Source: Actinomycetota bacterium (lineage in GTDB: Bacteria; Actinomycetota; Humimicrobiia; Humimicrobiales; Humimicrobiaceae). Taken from it: a stretch of 5,994 bases of DNA. Shown here piece after piece: positions 1 to 5,030 of the stretch. Location: positions 1 to 5,994 of the forward strand of contig JALHTA010000274.1 of the NCBI GenBank assembly GCA_022865545.1, written 5' to 3'. The translations under genes were made by a program, and so were the position numbers. The notes under the pieces are model-generated. The model saw nothing but the letters and a program-made list of their open reading frames with translations. It did no database searches and was not told where the DNA came from. How positions within the stretch are numbered: the stretch's first letter is position 1; each line of letters starts with the position of its first letter.

Positions 1-378
1 AAAGTCTTTGGTTTTTGCCAGTGCTACGCGCACGCCATGTTTGGAGTATGCACTGTAGGTAATAAAGTATTCACCATCCATGACACAGATACGGGGGTCT
101 TCTACGCCATATTCCTCGTAGGAAGCAAATGGCTCCACATTCGCTGGAGTTATAAATGGTTCCGGTCTGACCCTGAAACTTAGCCCATCATCGCTTTCTG
201 CAAGACCGATTATCGAACGACCGTTGCGGCAGTGGGATCTAAATAACATGATATATTTACTATTATGTTTTGCTACACCAGCATTGTGCACCGTCTCCAC
301 TGGATAAGGAACATCATACTTAGTCAAGATGGGATTCTTCTCATAACGTTTTATGATTGGTTCATTAATTCCTGCCAT
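1..378 (-). CDS. GH130-family glycoside phosphorylase/hydrolase, N-terminal 126 residues (runs off the left edge)
   Basis: GH130 enzymes mostly phosphorolyse beta-mannosides (mannosyl-glucose, beta-1,4- or beta-1,2-manno-oligosaccharides), releasing mannose 1-phosphate; some are hydrolases. The visible part has the family's five-bladed propeller start: HNAG at 31-34, MLFRSH at 44-49, GRSIIGLAESDDGLSF at 53-68, EPF at 82-84 and YGVEDPRI at 90-97. The ED-P-R stretch is the conserved region that carries the Asp proposed as proton donor in the family. The ATG at 378-376 is preceded by GGAGG with 6 bases of spacing, which fixes the start. It overlaps the stop of the upstream cupin frame by 14 bases, so translation is probably coupled and the gene lies in one operon with the glycosyltransferase. 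Base composition is well above that of rpoD. About the last two thirds are outside the window, so substrate specificity cannot be judged. The family call is firm; the reaction is inferred. Confidence 0.88.
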   Translation of the reverse strand, partial: MAGINEPIIKRYEKNPILTKYDVPYPVETVHNAGVAKHNSKYIMLFRSHCRNGRSIIGLAESDDGLSFRVRPEPFITPANVEPFASYEEYGVEDPRICVMDGEYFITYSAYSKHGVRVALAKTKDF

Positions 379-682
379 AATCGCCCTCCGAGCTTTTGAT
401 ATAATCTTCTTTAAAATAATTACCAGTCTGGATTTCAATAAATACCATATTTTCTGAACCCTTATTCTGGATACGATACCATGTCCGCACAGGTAAATCT
501 ATAGCCTGGGCTGATGTCAGCTCGACGTCCTTACTGTTTTTAGTCACTACTGCCTTGCCACTGATTATATACCAATGTTTAGATTGCCTGAAATGGCGCT
601 GGCAACTTAAGCTCTTACCGGGGTAGACGGTAATCCGCTTGACCTTATGATCTGGAGCATCCGAAAGAATTTCATAAAAGCC
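365..682 (-). pseudogene. Cupin domain (type II mannose-6-phosphate isomerase / GDP-mannose pyrophosphorylase C-terminal type), cut from the glycosyltransferase by an in-frame TGA
   Basis: Reading on past the TGA at 683-685 in the glycosyltransferase frame gives 105 codons of a complete cupin of the mannose-6-phosphate isomerase type II kind: GFYEIL, DHKVKRITVYPGKSLS (11-26), QRH (28-30), HWYIISGKA (36-44), then WYRIQNKG and FIEIQTGNYFKED and a terminal DYGRN. No ATG, GTG or TTG lies in frame between the TGA and the GTG at 547, and starting at that GTG would discard the first half of the barrel. The one ATG with a GAGG just upstream (675-673) is out of frame and soon stops. The domain is therefore expressed only by TGA readthrough or recoding, or not at all. 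Two residues also differ from the consensus I remember: K35 where Glu is usual and Y69 where His is usual. A role in mannose phosphate chemistry or sugar binding is inferred. A sequencing error at 683 is the main alternative to decay. Confidence 0.72.
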
Positions 683-1717
683 TCAGGGTCTATGATCCTC
701 ACGCTTTTTCTGCCTGATAATCTTTTCATAAACTCCTATGTAATCTTGCACCATACGGTCTGCGCTGAACTTCTCCACAATCAACTTGCGGCATTGGAGC
801 CTGTCCAGTTGCTTGGCTTTGACAACCGCTTCAGCCATCTCATCCAAATTATGCACAAGAAAACCTGTGATACCATCAGCGATGATTTCCGGCATACTGC
901 CCCGGTTAAAAGCAATTACAGGTGTTCCACAAGCCATGGCCTCCACTACAGAAAGCCCGAAAGGCTCGTCAAAGTTTATGGGATGTAATAGAGCATATGC
1001 GCCACCTAAAAGTTCATCACGTTTTTTCGGACCAACGCAACCTACATAGATGATTCGGTCATCATCCAAATGGGGCTTAACTTGCAAATCAAAGTAGCCC
1101 TGTTCCTGAATGATACCTGCTATAATTAACTTCATCCCAGTTTGTCTGGCAACTTCGATGCATTCCCTTGTGCCTTTATCAGGATGTATACGGCCAAAAA
1201 AAAGTAAATATTTTCCGTGATCAGGTCGAAAAGTAAATCGATTAAGGTCGATGCCATGATGAATGGTAGCAATATACTCAAGCTCCGGGCATTTATCCGC
1301 CTTACTAATAGCCACATAAAAAGTCTTCTTGTTATACTTTTTATAAACAGGAAGGATTTTAGGAGATGAAAATCCGTGAATCGTAGTTACTATTGGTGTT
1401 TTGGTCATACCTGTATAGGTCAATGGAAGATAATCGAAATGATTGTGAATAAGATCAAACTGCTCTCCCCGCTCAAAGACCTCGGATATATGTAAACATT
1501 CCCACACTTTAGGTAGAATCTCCGGTTCTTCCTCATACCCCTTAGGACATACGCTCACCAGATTTCCCCTGGTTTTTGAATCTGCAGTCGCAAACAAAGT
1601 CACATCAATACCGTGATCCACCAGACCTTCGGTTAGTAGAGAGACAACATTTTCCCATGGACCATATTGTCTGGGCGGAGTGCGCCAGGCGATAGGTGAA
1701 AGCATGGCAATCTTCAT
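683..1717 (-). CDS. GT4-family glycosyltransferase (GT-B fold), probably formerly fused to a C-terminal cupin
   Basis: A retaining GT-B glycosyltransferase of family GT4, cytoplasmic or membrane-associated, that would move a sugar from a nucleotide donor to an acceptor I cannot identify. The N-terminal acceptor lobe covers about residues 1-160, with MKIAMLSPIAWRTPP at the start and a Rossmann-like first strand, DLIHNHFD at 88-95 and TTIHGFSSP at 111-119. The C-terminal donor lobe covers about 165-330, with HGID at 154-157, GRIHPDKG at 175-182 and the GT4 EX7E motif as E251-PFGLSVV-E259, followed by CGTPVIAFNRGSMPE. The final residues KKREDHRP belong to the start of the following cupin motif rather than to the glycosyltransferase fold. 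The ATG at 1717 has GGGAG seven bases upstream. The gene is followed in frame by the cupin and then by an overlapping GH130 gene, which points to mannoside synthesis and turnover. Composition is near 50% G+C, unlike rpoD. No convincing promoter is visible upstream. Donor and acceptor are unknown. Confidence 0.9.
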   Translation of the reverse strand: MKIAMLSPIAWRTPPRQYGPWENVVSLLTEGLVDHGIDVTLFATADSKTRGNLVSVCPKGYEEEPEILPKVWECLHISEVFERGEQFDLIHNHFDYLPLTYTGMTKTPIVTTIHGFSSPKILPVYKKYNKKTFYVAISKADKCPELEYIATIHHGIDLNRFTFRPDHGKYLLFFGRIHPDKGTRECIEVARQTGMKLIIAGIIQEQGYFDLQVKPHLDDDRIIYVGCVGPKKRDELLGGAYALLHPINFDEPFGLSVVEAMACGTPVIAFNRGSMPEIIADGITGFLVHNLDEMAEAVVKAKQLDRLQCRKLIVEKFSADRMVQDYIGVYEKIIRQKKREDHRP

Positions 1718-1920
1718 GATTTAGCTCCCTTACTCTATTCTTTAGTCCAATTTTTAATTTTGTTTTTAAGCTATTTTTAAACTACTACTATCCTCTCACA
1801 CAATTAATATTAATATAAATTGAAAATGAAAAATACATTGACTTTTTTTAAGCTATCTCCATGCAGAAAAGGTTTATATAAAATTAATAGTATTTAAGCG
1901 CTCAGGTCCACAGATTAATC
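1718..1920. other. Intergenic stretch between rpoD and the glycosyltransferase, no gene seen
   Basis: An AT-rich spacer between two genes on the same strand. It contains an AT palindrome (1801-1822), a 12-base direct repeat TTTTTAAGCTAT at 1763-1774 and 1845-1856, and the ribosome binding site of the glycosyltransferase at 1725-1729. I found neither a GC-rich terminator for rpoD nor a good -35/-10 pair for the glycosyltransferase on the minus strand. A TTGACT at 1838-1843 on the plus strand has no partner -10 at the right distance. Confidence 0.5.
1801..1822. repeat. AT-rich imperfect inverted repeat
   Basis: The 22 bases CAATTAATATT / AATATAAATTG form two 11-base arms that are complementary except for one mismatched pair (the sixth base of the arm). 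There is no loop and no following T run on either strand, so this is not a typical terminator. It could be an operator upstream of the sugar cluster, or chance in AT-rich DNA. Confidence 0.35.
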
Positions 1921-2988
1921 TTAGAGGAAATCTTTTAGGGCGTTATTTTTAGTGAAGCGTAATTTACCAAGTGCCTTAAATTCGATCTGCCTGATTCTTT
2001 CCCTTGTCAAGCTAAACTCTCTGCCAACTTCTTCTAGAGTTCTAGGCAAGCCGTCCTGAAGTCCAAATCTCAATTTAATAATTTTTCTCTCTCTGTCCTT
2101 TAAAGTGTTTAGAACTACCTGGAGATCTTTCTGAAGCATGGAAAAGGTTGCTGCGTCAAGAGGAGCTTCAACTTCCGAATCTTCGACAAAATCACTTAAG
2201 TGTGCATCTTCGCTCTCACCAATTGGAGTATCTAGTGATATTGTTTCCTCAGCTATCTTAATAATTTCTCTGACCCTATCTGTGGTAACACCTAATAATT
2301 CTGCAATTTCATCATGATTAGGTTCTCTACCAAGCTTCTGAAGAAGCTGTCTTTGAATACGAATATACTTATTTACATTTGCTACCATGTGAACCGGAAT
2401 TCTGATTGTTCTTGCCTTATCTGCAATAGCTCTTGTTACGGCCTGCCTGATCCACCAGGTCGCATATGTTGAAAACTTAAAACCTCTTTTATAATCATAT
2501 TTTTCTACAGCTTTTATGAGCCCCAGGTTTCCTTCCTGTATAAGGTCTAAAAATACCATACCTCTACTAACATATTTTTTCGCAACACTTACGACTAACC
2601 TTAAATTTGCTTCAATAATCTTCCTTTTCGCAGACAGGTCTCCTTTTTCAATCCTTTTTGCGAGATACACTTCTTCAGCAGCAGTTAGAAGCCTTACTTT
2701 ACCAATTACCTTAAGATACATTTTGACAGGATCGTCTACAAATGGTTTTATAGCTTGAGCAGCCTTAAGTTTTGAGGCTTTTGTTTTCTTTTTAACACTG
2801 ACAACACTATCAATTTCATTTTCAGGACTATCTGTAAAATCGTTAATATCATCTATTAGAATTTTTTTATTCTTTAAAAAATCTATTTCTTTTATAGTTT
2901 TATTGATTTCATTATCAGTAAATATATTTTTTCTTTTATTTTTTACTAAAATCCCTGTATTTTTTGATTTATAACTATTTTTTATCAT
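1921..2988 (-). CDS. rpoD: RNA polymerase primary sigma factor (group 1, sigma-70/SigA)
   Basis: The housekeeping sigma factor that brings RNA polymerase to -35/-10 promoters. The 355 residues carry region 1.2 at about 83-115 ([20 protein letters not shown]), region 2 at about 120-195 with the core-binding and -10-melting stretch ([55 protein letters not shown]), region 3 at about 200-280, and region 4 at about 285-350 with the -35-reading helix-turn-helix [20 protein letters not shown]. The spacer before region 4 ([20 protein letters not shown], 251-270) is the usual sigma finger sequence. The first 80 residues are rich in Lys, Asn and Ile and do not resemble the classical acidic region 1.1. 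The ATG at 2988 has AGAGAGG about 13 bases upstream, a wide spacing, so the exact start is less certain than the frame. A strong terminator separates it from the RRM gene upstream, so it has its own promoter. The gene is very AT-rich. Confidence 0.95.
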   Translation of the reverse strand: MIKNSYKSKNTGILVKNKRKNIFTDNEINKTIKEIDFLKNKKILIDDINDFTDSPENEIDSVVSVKKKTKASKLKAAQAIKPFVDDPVKMYLKVIGKVRLLTAAEEVYLAKRIEKGDLSAKRKIIEANLRLVVSVAKKYVSRGMVFLDLIQEGNLGLIKAVEKYDYKRGFKFSTYATWWIRQAVTRAIADKARTIRIPVHMVANVNKYIRIQRQLLQKLGREPNHDEIAELLGVTTDRVREIIKIAEETISLDTPIGESEDAHLSDFVEDSEVEAPLDAATFSMLQKDLQVVLNTLKDRERKIIKLRFGLQDGLPRTLEEVGREFSLTRERIRQIEFKALGKLRFTKNNALKDFL

Positions 2989-3056
2989 TAAATTTTATCA
3001 ACCTCTCTCTGAATATAAATTAGATATATCCAAAATCAATTCTCTCTGTAATAAAT

Positions 3057-3085
3057 ATTATATTGTGTTGCCCTGGCAAGTTTCA
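3057..3085 (-). promoter_or_regulatory. Possible rpoD promoter with a palindrome in its spacer
   Basis: On the minus strand a perfect TATAAT lies at 3062-3057, which would start RNA near 3050 and give a leader of about 60 bases before the rpoD ATG. At 17 bases spacing the -35 position reads TGAAAC (3085-3080), a poor match. The spacer is almost exactly filled by the inverted repeat TTGCC-CT-GGCAA (3068-3079, plus strand), placed where a repressor or activator could act. An alternative pair, TTGATT-16-TATATT, lies closer to the gene. A promoter is required here because a terminator precedes this region; which pair is used is uncertain. Confidence 0.4.
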
Positions 3086-3115
3086 TTTTCACTAAACTTT
3101 CTTTTTGAATGTTTT

Positions 3116-3158
3116 AAAAAAATGATTTGCTGTTTAGTATATAAACAACAAACCATTT
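3116..3158 (-). terminator. Rho-independent terminator of the RRM transcript
   Basis: Read on the minus strand, arms at 3158-3142 and 3136-3120 form a 17-base-pair stem with only two G-U wobbles and a five-base loop (TATAC). The T run begins inside the stem and gives seven Ts in all (3122-3116). It lies about 60 bases after the RRM stop and before the rpoD start, so it separates the two genes. The wobbles are G-U only in the minus-strand RNA; on the plus strand they would be A-C mismatches, which supports the orientation. The stem is AT-rich, as expected for this genome. Confidence 0.8.
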
Positions 3159-3176
3159 CTATGAAGATTTAAAGCT

Positions 3177-3206
3177 ACATACAAATCATTTAAAAAATCT
3201 GTATGT
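3177..3206 (-). other. Second hairpin in the RRM 3' untranslated region
   Basis: Ten-base arms at 3206-3197 and 3186-3177 pair on the minus strand with one G-U wobble around a ten-base loop, starting about 11 bases after the RRM stop. On the plus strand the wobble would be an A-C mismatch, so it fits the leftward RRM mRNA. It lacks a T run, so it is more likely a stabilising 3' stem ahead of the real terminator at 3116-3158 than a terminator itself. Confidence 0.5.
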
Positions 3207-3217
3207 AATTTTATTAT

Positions 3218-3475
3218 TTAATACCTTCTTTCAGTTCTTTCTCTTTGAGGACGAGCTTCATTAACTCTTAAAGTTCTTCCTCCAAATTCTGTTTCATTCA
3301 GAGCTTCCATTGCTTTTTCAGCTTCTTCTGAACTTGACATCTCAACAAAACCAAAACCTTTATCTCCAATTACTTTGGCTGATTGGACCTGGCCATGTGT
3401 GGAAAACAGTTCTTCCAGTTGTGAGTCATCTGTGGAATAGCTGAAATTACCTACATATAGTTTGTTACCTTGCAT
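3218..3475 (-). CDS. Small single-RRM RNA-binding protein (bacterial Rbp/cold-inducible type)
   Basis: An 85-residue protein that is almost entirely one RNA recognition motif. RNP2 is LYVGNF at 6-11 and RNP1 is KGFGFVEM at 39-46, giving aromatic residues at the usual RNA-stacking positions (Y7, F41, F43). GGRTLRVNEARP at 65-76 is the usual final strand and linker of bacterial RRMs. The loop between strands 2 and 3 is short, AKVIGDKGFGF, lacking about six residues of the usual stretch, and the tail is only a short charged RERTERRY, without the Gly-rich extension often seen. The ATG at 3475 follows AAGGAGG with 5 bases of spacing, a very strong ribosome site. It has its own promoter (3569-3596) and terminator (3116-3158), and upstream lies a candidate structured RNA that may be its leader. 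Relatives in cyanobacteria respond to cold; a role in RNA handling or cold adaptation is inferred. The target RNAs are unknown. Confidence 0.93.
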   Translation of the reverse strand: MQGNKLYVGNFSYSTDDSQLEELFSTHGQVQSAKVIGDKGFGFVEMSSSEEAEKAMEALNETEFGGRTLRVNEARPQRERTERRY

Positions 3476-3568
3476 ACTTACCTCCTTCCAAATATTACTA
3501 TTTCTCTAGCTTTAAAATATTTCTTTTAGAGAGGTAGCTGCGGTTAACAATACTGACTCTTAACTAAA

Positions 3569-3596
3569 ATACTATCAAATAAAATAGAGATATAAA
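3569..3596 (-). promoter_or_regulatory. Proximal promoter of the RRM gene (extended -10)
   Basis: Minus strand: TTTATA at 3596-3591, 16 bases, then TAGTAT at 3574-3569 preceded by TGA, an extended -10 element. The predicted start near 3562 gives a leader of about 87 bases before the RRM ATG. The 11 bases TTTGATAGTAT are identical to those in the distal promoter at 3772-3800. It begins immediately after the T run of the upstream terminator-like structure, as expected if the RRM gene is a separate unit. Confidence 0.5.
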
Positions 3597-3598
3597 TT

Positions 3599-3661
3599 AA
3601 AAAAATCCCAAATCATCTTTCACCATAATCTCACGACCTTAGGTTACTTAACGTCTTGGGA
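3599..3661 (-). terminator. Terminator-like stem ending the candidate RNA
   Basis: Minus strand: TCCCAA (3661-3656) pairs perfectly with TTGGGA (3611-3606), followed at once by seven Ts (3605-3599). The stem is six base pairs closing a 44-base loop that contains a smaller GAC...GTC pairing, so it is weaker than the terminator at 3116-3158 and could work as a conditional attenuator. Confidence 0.45.
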
Positions 3662-3766
3662 CCACTCTTTAAATTTCATTGACCTCATTTAGCTTTTTTC
3701 TCTTCCTGCATTCTTTCGTCTGCAATTTTCAAATATTACTAAATGATGCCTCTATCCAAAGATTAA
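3599..3766 (-). ncRNA. Candidate small RNA or structured leader of about 165 nt
   Basis: The unit is defined by a strong promoter (3772-3800, predicted start about 3766) and a terminator-like stem with seven Ts ending at 3599. No open frame of note lies inside. Minus-strand pairings that I can see are an 8-base perfect stem (3746-3739 with 3692-3685), a possible closing helix ATCTTT/AAAGAT (3763-3758 with 3620-3615), a small inner TGCA/TGCA pair and the 3' stem TCCCAA/TTGGGA. I compared it by eye with the riboswitch consensus sequences I remember (lysine, purine, SAM, c-di-GMP, c-di-AMP, T-box, M-box, fluoride), and with 6S RNA, and found no match. It could be an independent small RNA, or the attenuated 5' leader of the RRM gene, whose start lies 124 bases beyond. 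The existence of a transcript is inferred from signals only. Confidence 0.5.
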
Positions 3767-3771
3767 TAGAC

Positions 3772-3800
3772 ATACTATCAAAAATTATAAGATCTGTCAA
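3772..3800 (-). promoter_or_regulatory. Strong sigma-70 promoter, extended -10, reading leftward
   Basis: Minus strand: a perfect TTGACA at 3800-3795, a 17-base spacer ending in TGA, then TAGTAT at 3777-3772. The perfect -35, ideal spacing and TGn extension make this the best promoter in the window. The DNA just upstream (about 3801-3830) is almost pure A/T and could act as an UP element. There is no protein gene for about 290 bases downstream, which is why a structured or regulatory RNA is proposed. Confidence 0.75.
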
Positions 3801-4157
3801 ATAAAATATTTATAAATGTTTTATGATTATTTGTAGAATTATTTTTATTAATTTATTAAGTTTATAATTTAAACAAAAAGCATATTTAATATACAAATAT
3901 ATTTTTAGAACTAATTCAGTATTTATAACCCTTCATATTTTTATTTGCTGTTTTTTTTCCAATAAAAACCTTTATCCTTGGTTTGAAGATTTTTATTTTG
4001 GACAATAGGCAATCTATTCTTTAAATTGATATCTGCCCTCAAAATTATTAGAACTTGCAGAAATAATAATTTAACATTGTGTTTTTATTATCAATTAAAT
4101 AAAATGTAGCCTTACTTAAGCAAACAATATTTATAATTTATTTAATCGGAGAAAAAC
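3801..4157. other. Very AT-rich divergent spacer, no gene seen
   Basis: This stretch separates leftward and rightward transcription. I see no open frame with a ribosome site, no tRNA, no repeat array and no DnaA-box cluster. Minor features are a weak AATAG-GCAAT-CTATT hairpin near 4004-4018 and a loose pairing between 3959-3968 and 3990-4001. The ribosome site of the next gene is GGAG at 4148-4151. Confidence 0.5.
4077..4105 (+). promoter_or_regulatory. Possible promoter of the membrane protein gene
   Basis: TTGTGT (4077-4082), 17 bases, TAAAAT (4100-4105); start near 4112, leader about 46 bases. The -35 matches only in its first three bases. A perfect TATAAT at 4132-4137, without a recognisable -35, is the alternative. 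Confidence 0.3.
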
Positions 4158-4871
4158 ATGTCCTATGTTCCACTAATTACCAGCATCGTAAGCTTTATTT
4201 TTGCTATAATAGTCTTTGACCAATACTTAGCCAGAAGGAAACCGCATCAGATAGTGTGGGCCATCGGTCTCTTAATGTATTGCTTTAGCACATTTACCGA
4301 GTTTTGGTGGAATGTGTACGGACCTGTAGAAATCATGTATCGTCTCTGGTACCTTATCGGGGCGATTTTTGCTGCAGCTTACCTGGGTCAGGGTACCCTT
4401 TACCTCCTAATGCGGCGAAAGATGGCACACATCATTATGGCAGTACTTGGTATTGCATCAGTATATGCTGCCTATAGGACTCTCAGCGTAAGTATCGATA
4501 TCAGCGGCTTAACCGAACTCACCGGAGTCGGCATATTTCCCACTGATCTTCGTGCCATCATAACACCAATATTCAATGCTTTCGGTACCTTAGCCCTGGT
4601 TGGCGGAGCCATTTACAGTGCTGTTATTTTCTGGAGGAGACGTATCCTGCCACACCGTGTCGTGGCCAATGTCCTCATCGCAATTGGAGCAATTCTGCCA
4701 GCAGTCGGCGGAACCAACATCAGTGTAGGCGGCAATATCAACTTATTTTTCATCTTTGAATTAGCAGGCGTCATCATTATGTTTATCGGCTTCCTGCGGG
4801 CCAATGAGGTGTTCGGGCTTTTTCGGTTCCCGCTGATTCATGGGTTTAAAAAAGTGGAAGAGAGCGAGTAA
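4158..4871 (+). CDS. Seven-helix integral membrane protein of unknown function
   Basis: I do not recognise the family. The 237 residues contain seven hydrophobic segments at about 4-24, 33-52, 58-86, 88-107, 135-160, 167-184 and 190-212. Basic clusters fall after helices 1 (ARRKPH), 3 (RRK) and 5 (WRRRILPHR) and after helix 7, so the positive-inside rule gives an outside N-terminus and an inside C-terminus with a short charged tail (FKKVEESE). Helix 2 ends in an aromatic-rich FTEFWWNVYGP. The outside loop between helices 4 and 5 holds a short polar stretch, and the 6-7 turn is rich in Gly and Asn. The topology resembles the seven-helix sensor modules found in front of histidine kinases, but no signalling domain follows. 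The ATG at 4158 has GGAG at 4148-4151, 6 bases upstream. It has no operon partner in the window. Composition near 50% G+C contrasts with the AT-rich DNA on both sides and suggests acquisition. Confidence 0.85.
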   Translation: MSYVPLITSIVSFIFAIIVFDQYLARRKPHQIVWAIGLLMYCFSTFTEFWWNVYGPVEIMYRLWYLIGAIFAAAYLGQGTLYLLMRRKMAHIIMAVLGIASVYAAYRTLSVSIDISGLTELTGVGIFPTDLRAIITPIFNAFGTLALVGGAIYSAVIFWRRRILPHRVVANVLIAIGAILPAVGGTNISVGGNINLFFIFELAGVIIMFIGFLRANEVFGLFRFPLIHGFKKVEESE

Positions 4872-4880
4872 AAAAGAGCT

Positions 4881-4928
4881 GGGGATAAAGTAACTATCGC
4901 AAGTGATGGTATTCTTTAGTGTTTTCCC
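4881..4928 (+). other. Imperfect hairpin after the membrane protein gene
   Basis: Ten bases after the stop codon, three nested segments pair: GGGGA 4881-4885 with TTCCC 4924-4928, AAAG 4887-4890 with CTTT 4914-4917, and ACTATC 4893-4898 with GATGGT 4905-4910 (one G-U), around a six-base loop. Internal mismatches and the absence of a T run make it a weak terminator at best. Confidence 0.35.
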
Positions 4929-5018
4929 ATATTGTCCCATTAATTGAGGATATTATTTTATAAGTTTCCCTGCACGCTTAATATAACTTTTTGTGTAGAT
5001 GATTTTAATTCTAAAAGT

Positions 5019-5024
5019 TATAAT
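5019..5024 (+). promoter_or_regulatory. -10 element directly upstream of plsC (possible leaderless start)
   Basis: A perfect TATAAT ends six bases before the ATG at 5031. The usual distance to the transcription start would put the first RNA base on the A of that ATG, giving an mRNA without a leader. No ribosome site precedes the ATG, which agrees. No good -35 is visible at 16-18 bases, so the element is uncertain in such AT-rich DNA. Confidence 0.4.
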
Positions 5025-5030
5025 TACACC

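Noticed and set aside
683..685. Genome-wide reassignment of TGA to Trp
   Set aside because: Trp codons in the AT-rich rpoD (the WW of the -10 region) and plsC are TGG. A recoded AT-rich genome would use TGA for most Trp, and plsC itself appears to end in TGA.
640..685. TGA as selenocysteine
   Set aside because: The family has Trp, not Cys, at this position, and I see no convincing SECIS-like hairpin directly downstream.
647..988. Plus-strand open frames across the glycosyltransferase, and similar frames opposite rpoD, the membrane protein and plsC
   Set aside because: They lie opposite well-supported genes, lack ribosome sites and have no recognisable protein features.
3481..4157. Replication origin in the AT-rich spacer
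   Set aside because: No cluster of DnaA boxes and no dnaA, dnaN or parAB neighbours in view.
4944..5030. Upstream TTG start for plsC, adding 29 residues
   Set aside because: No ribosome site, the added residues do not resemble a PlsC N-terminus, and ATG-GTG at 5031 gives the usual one.
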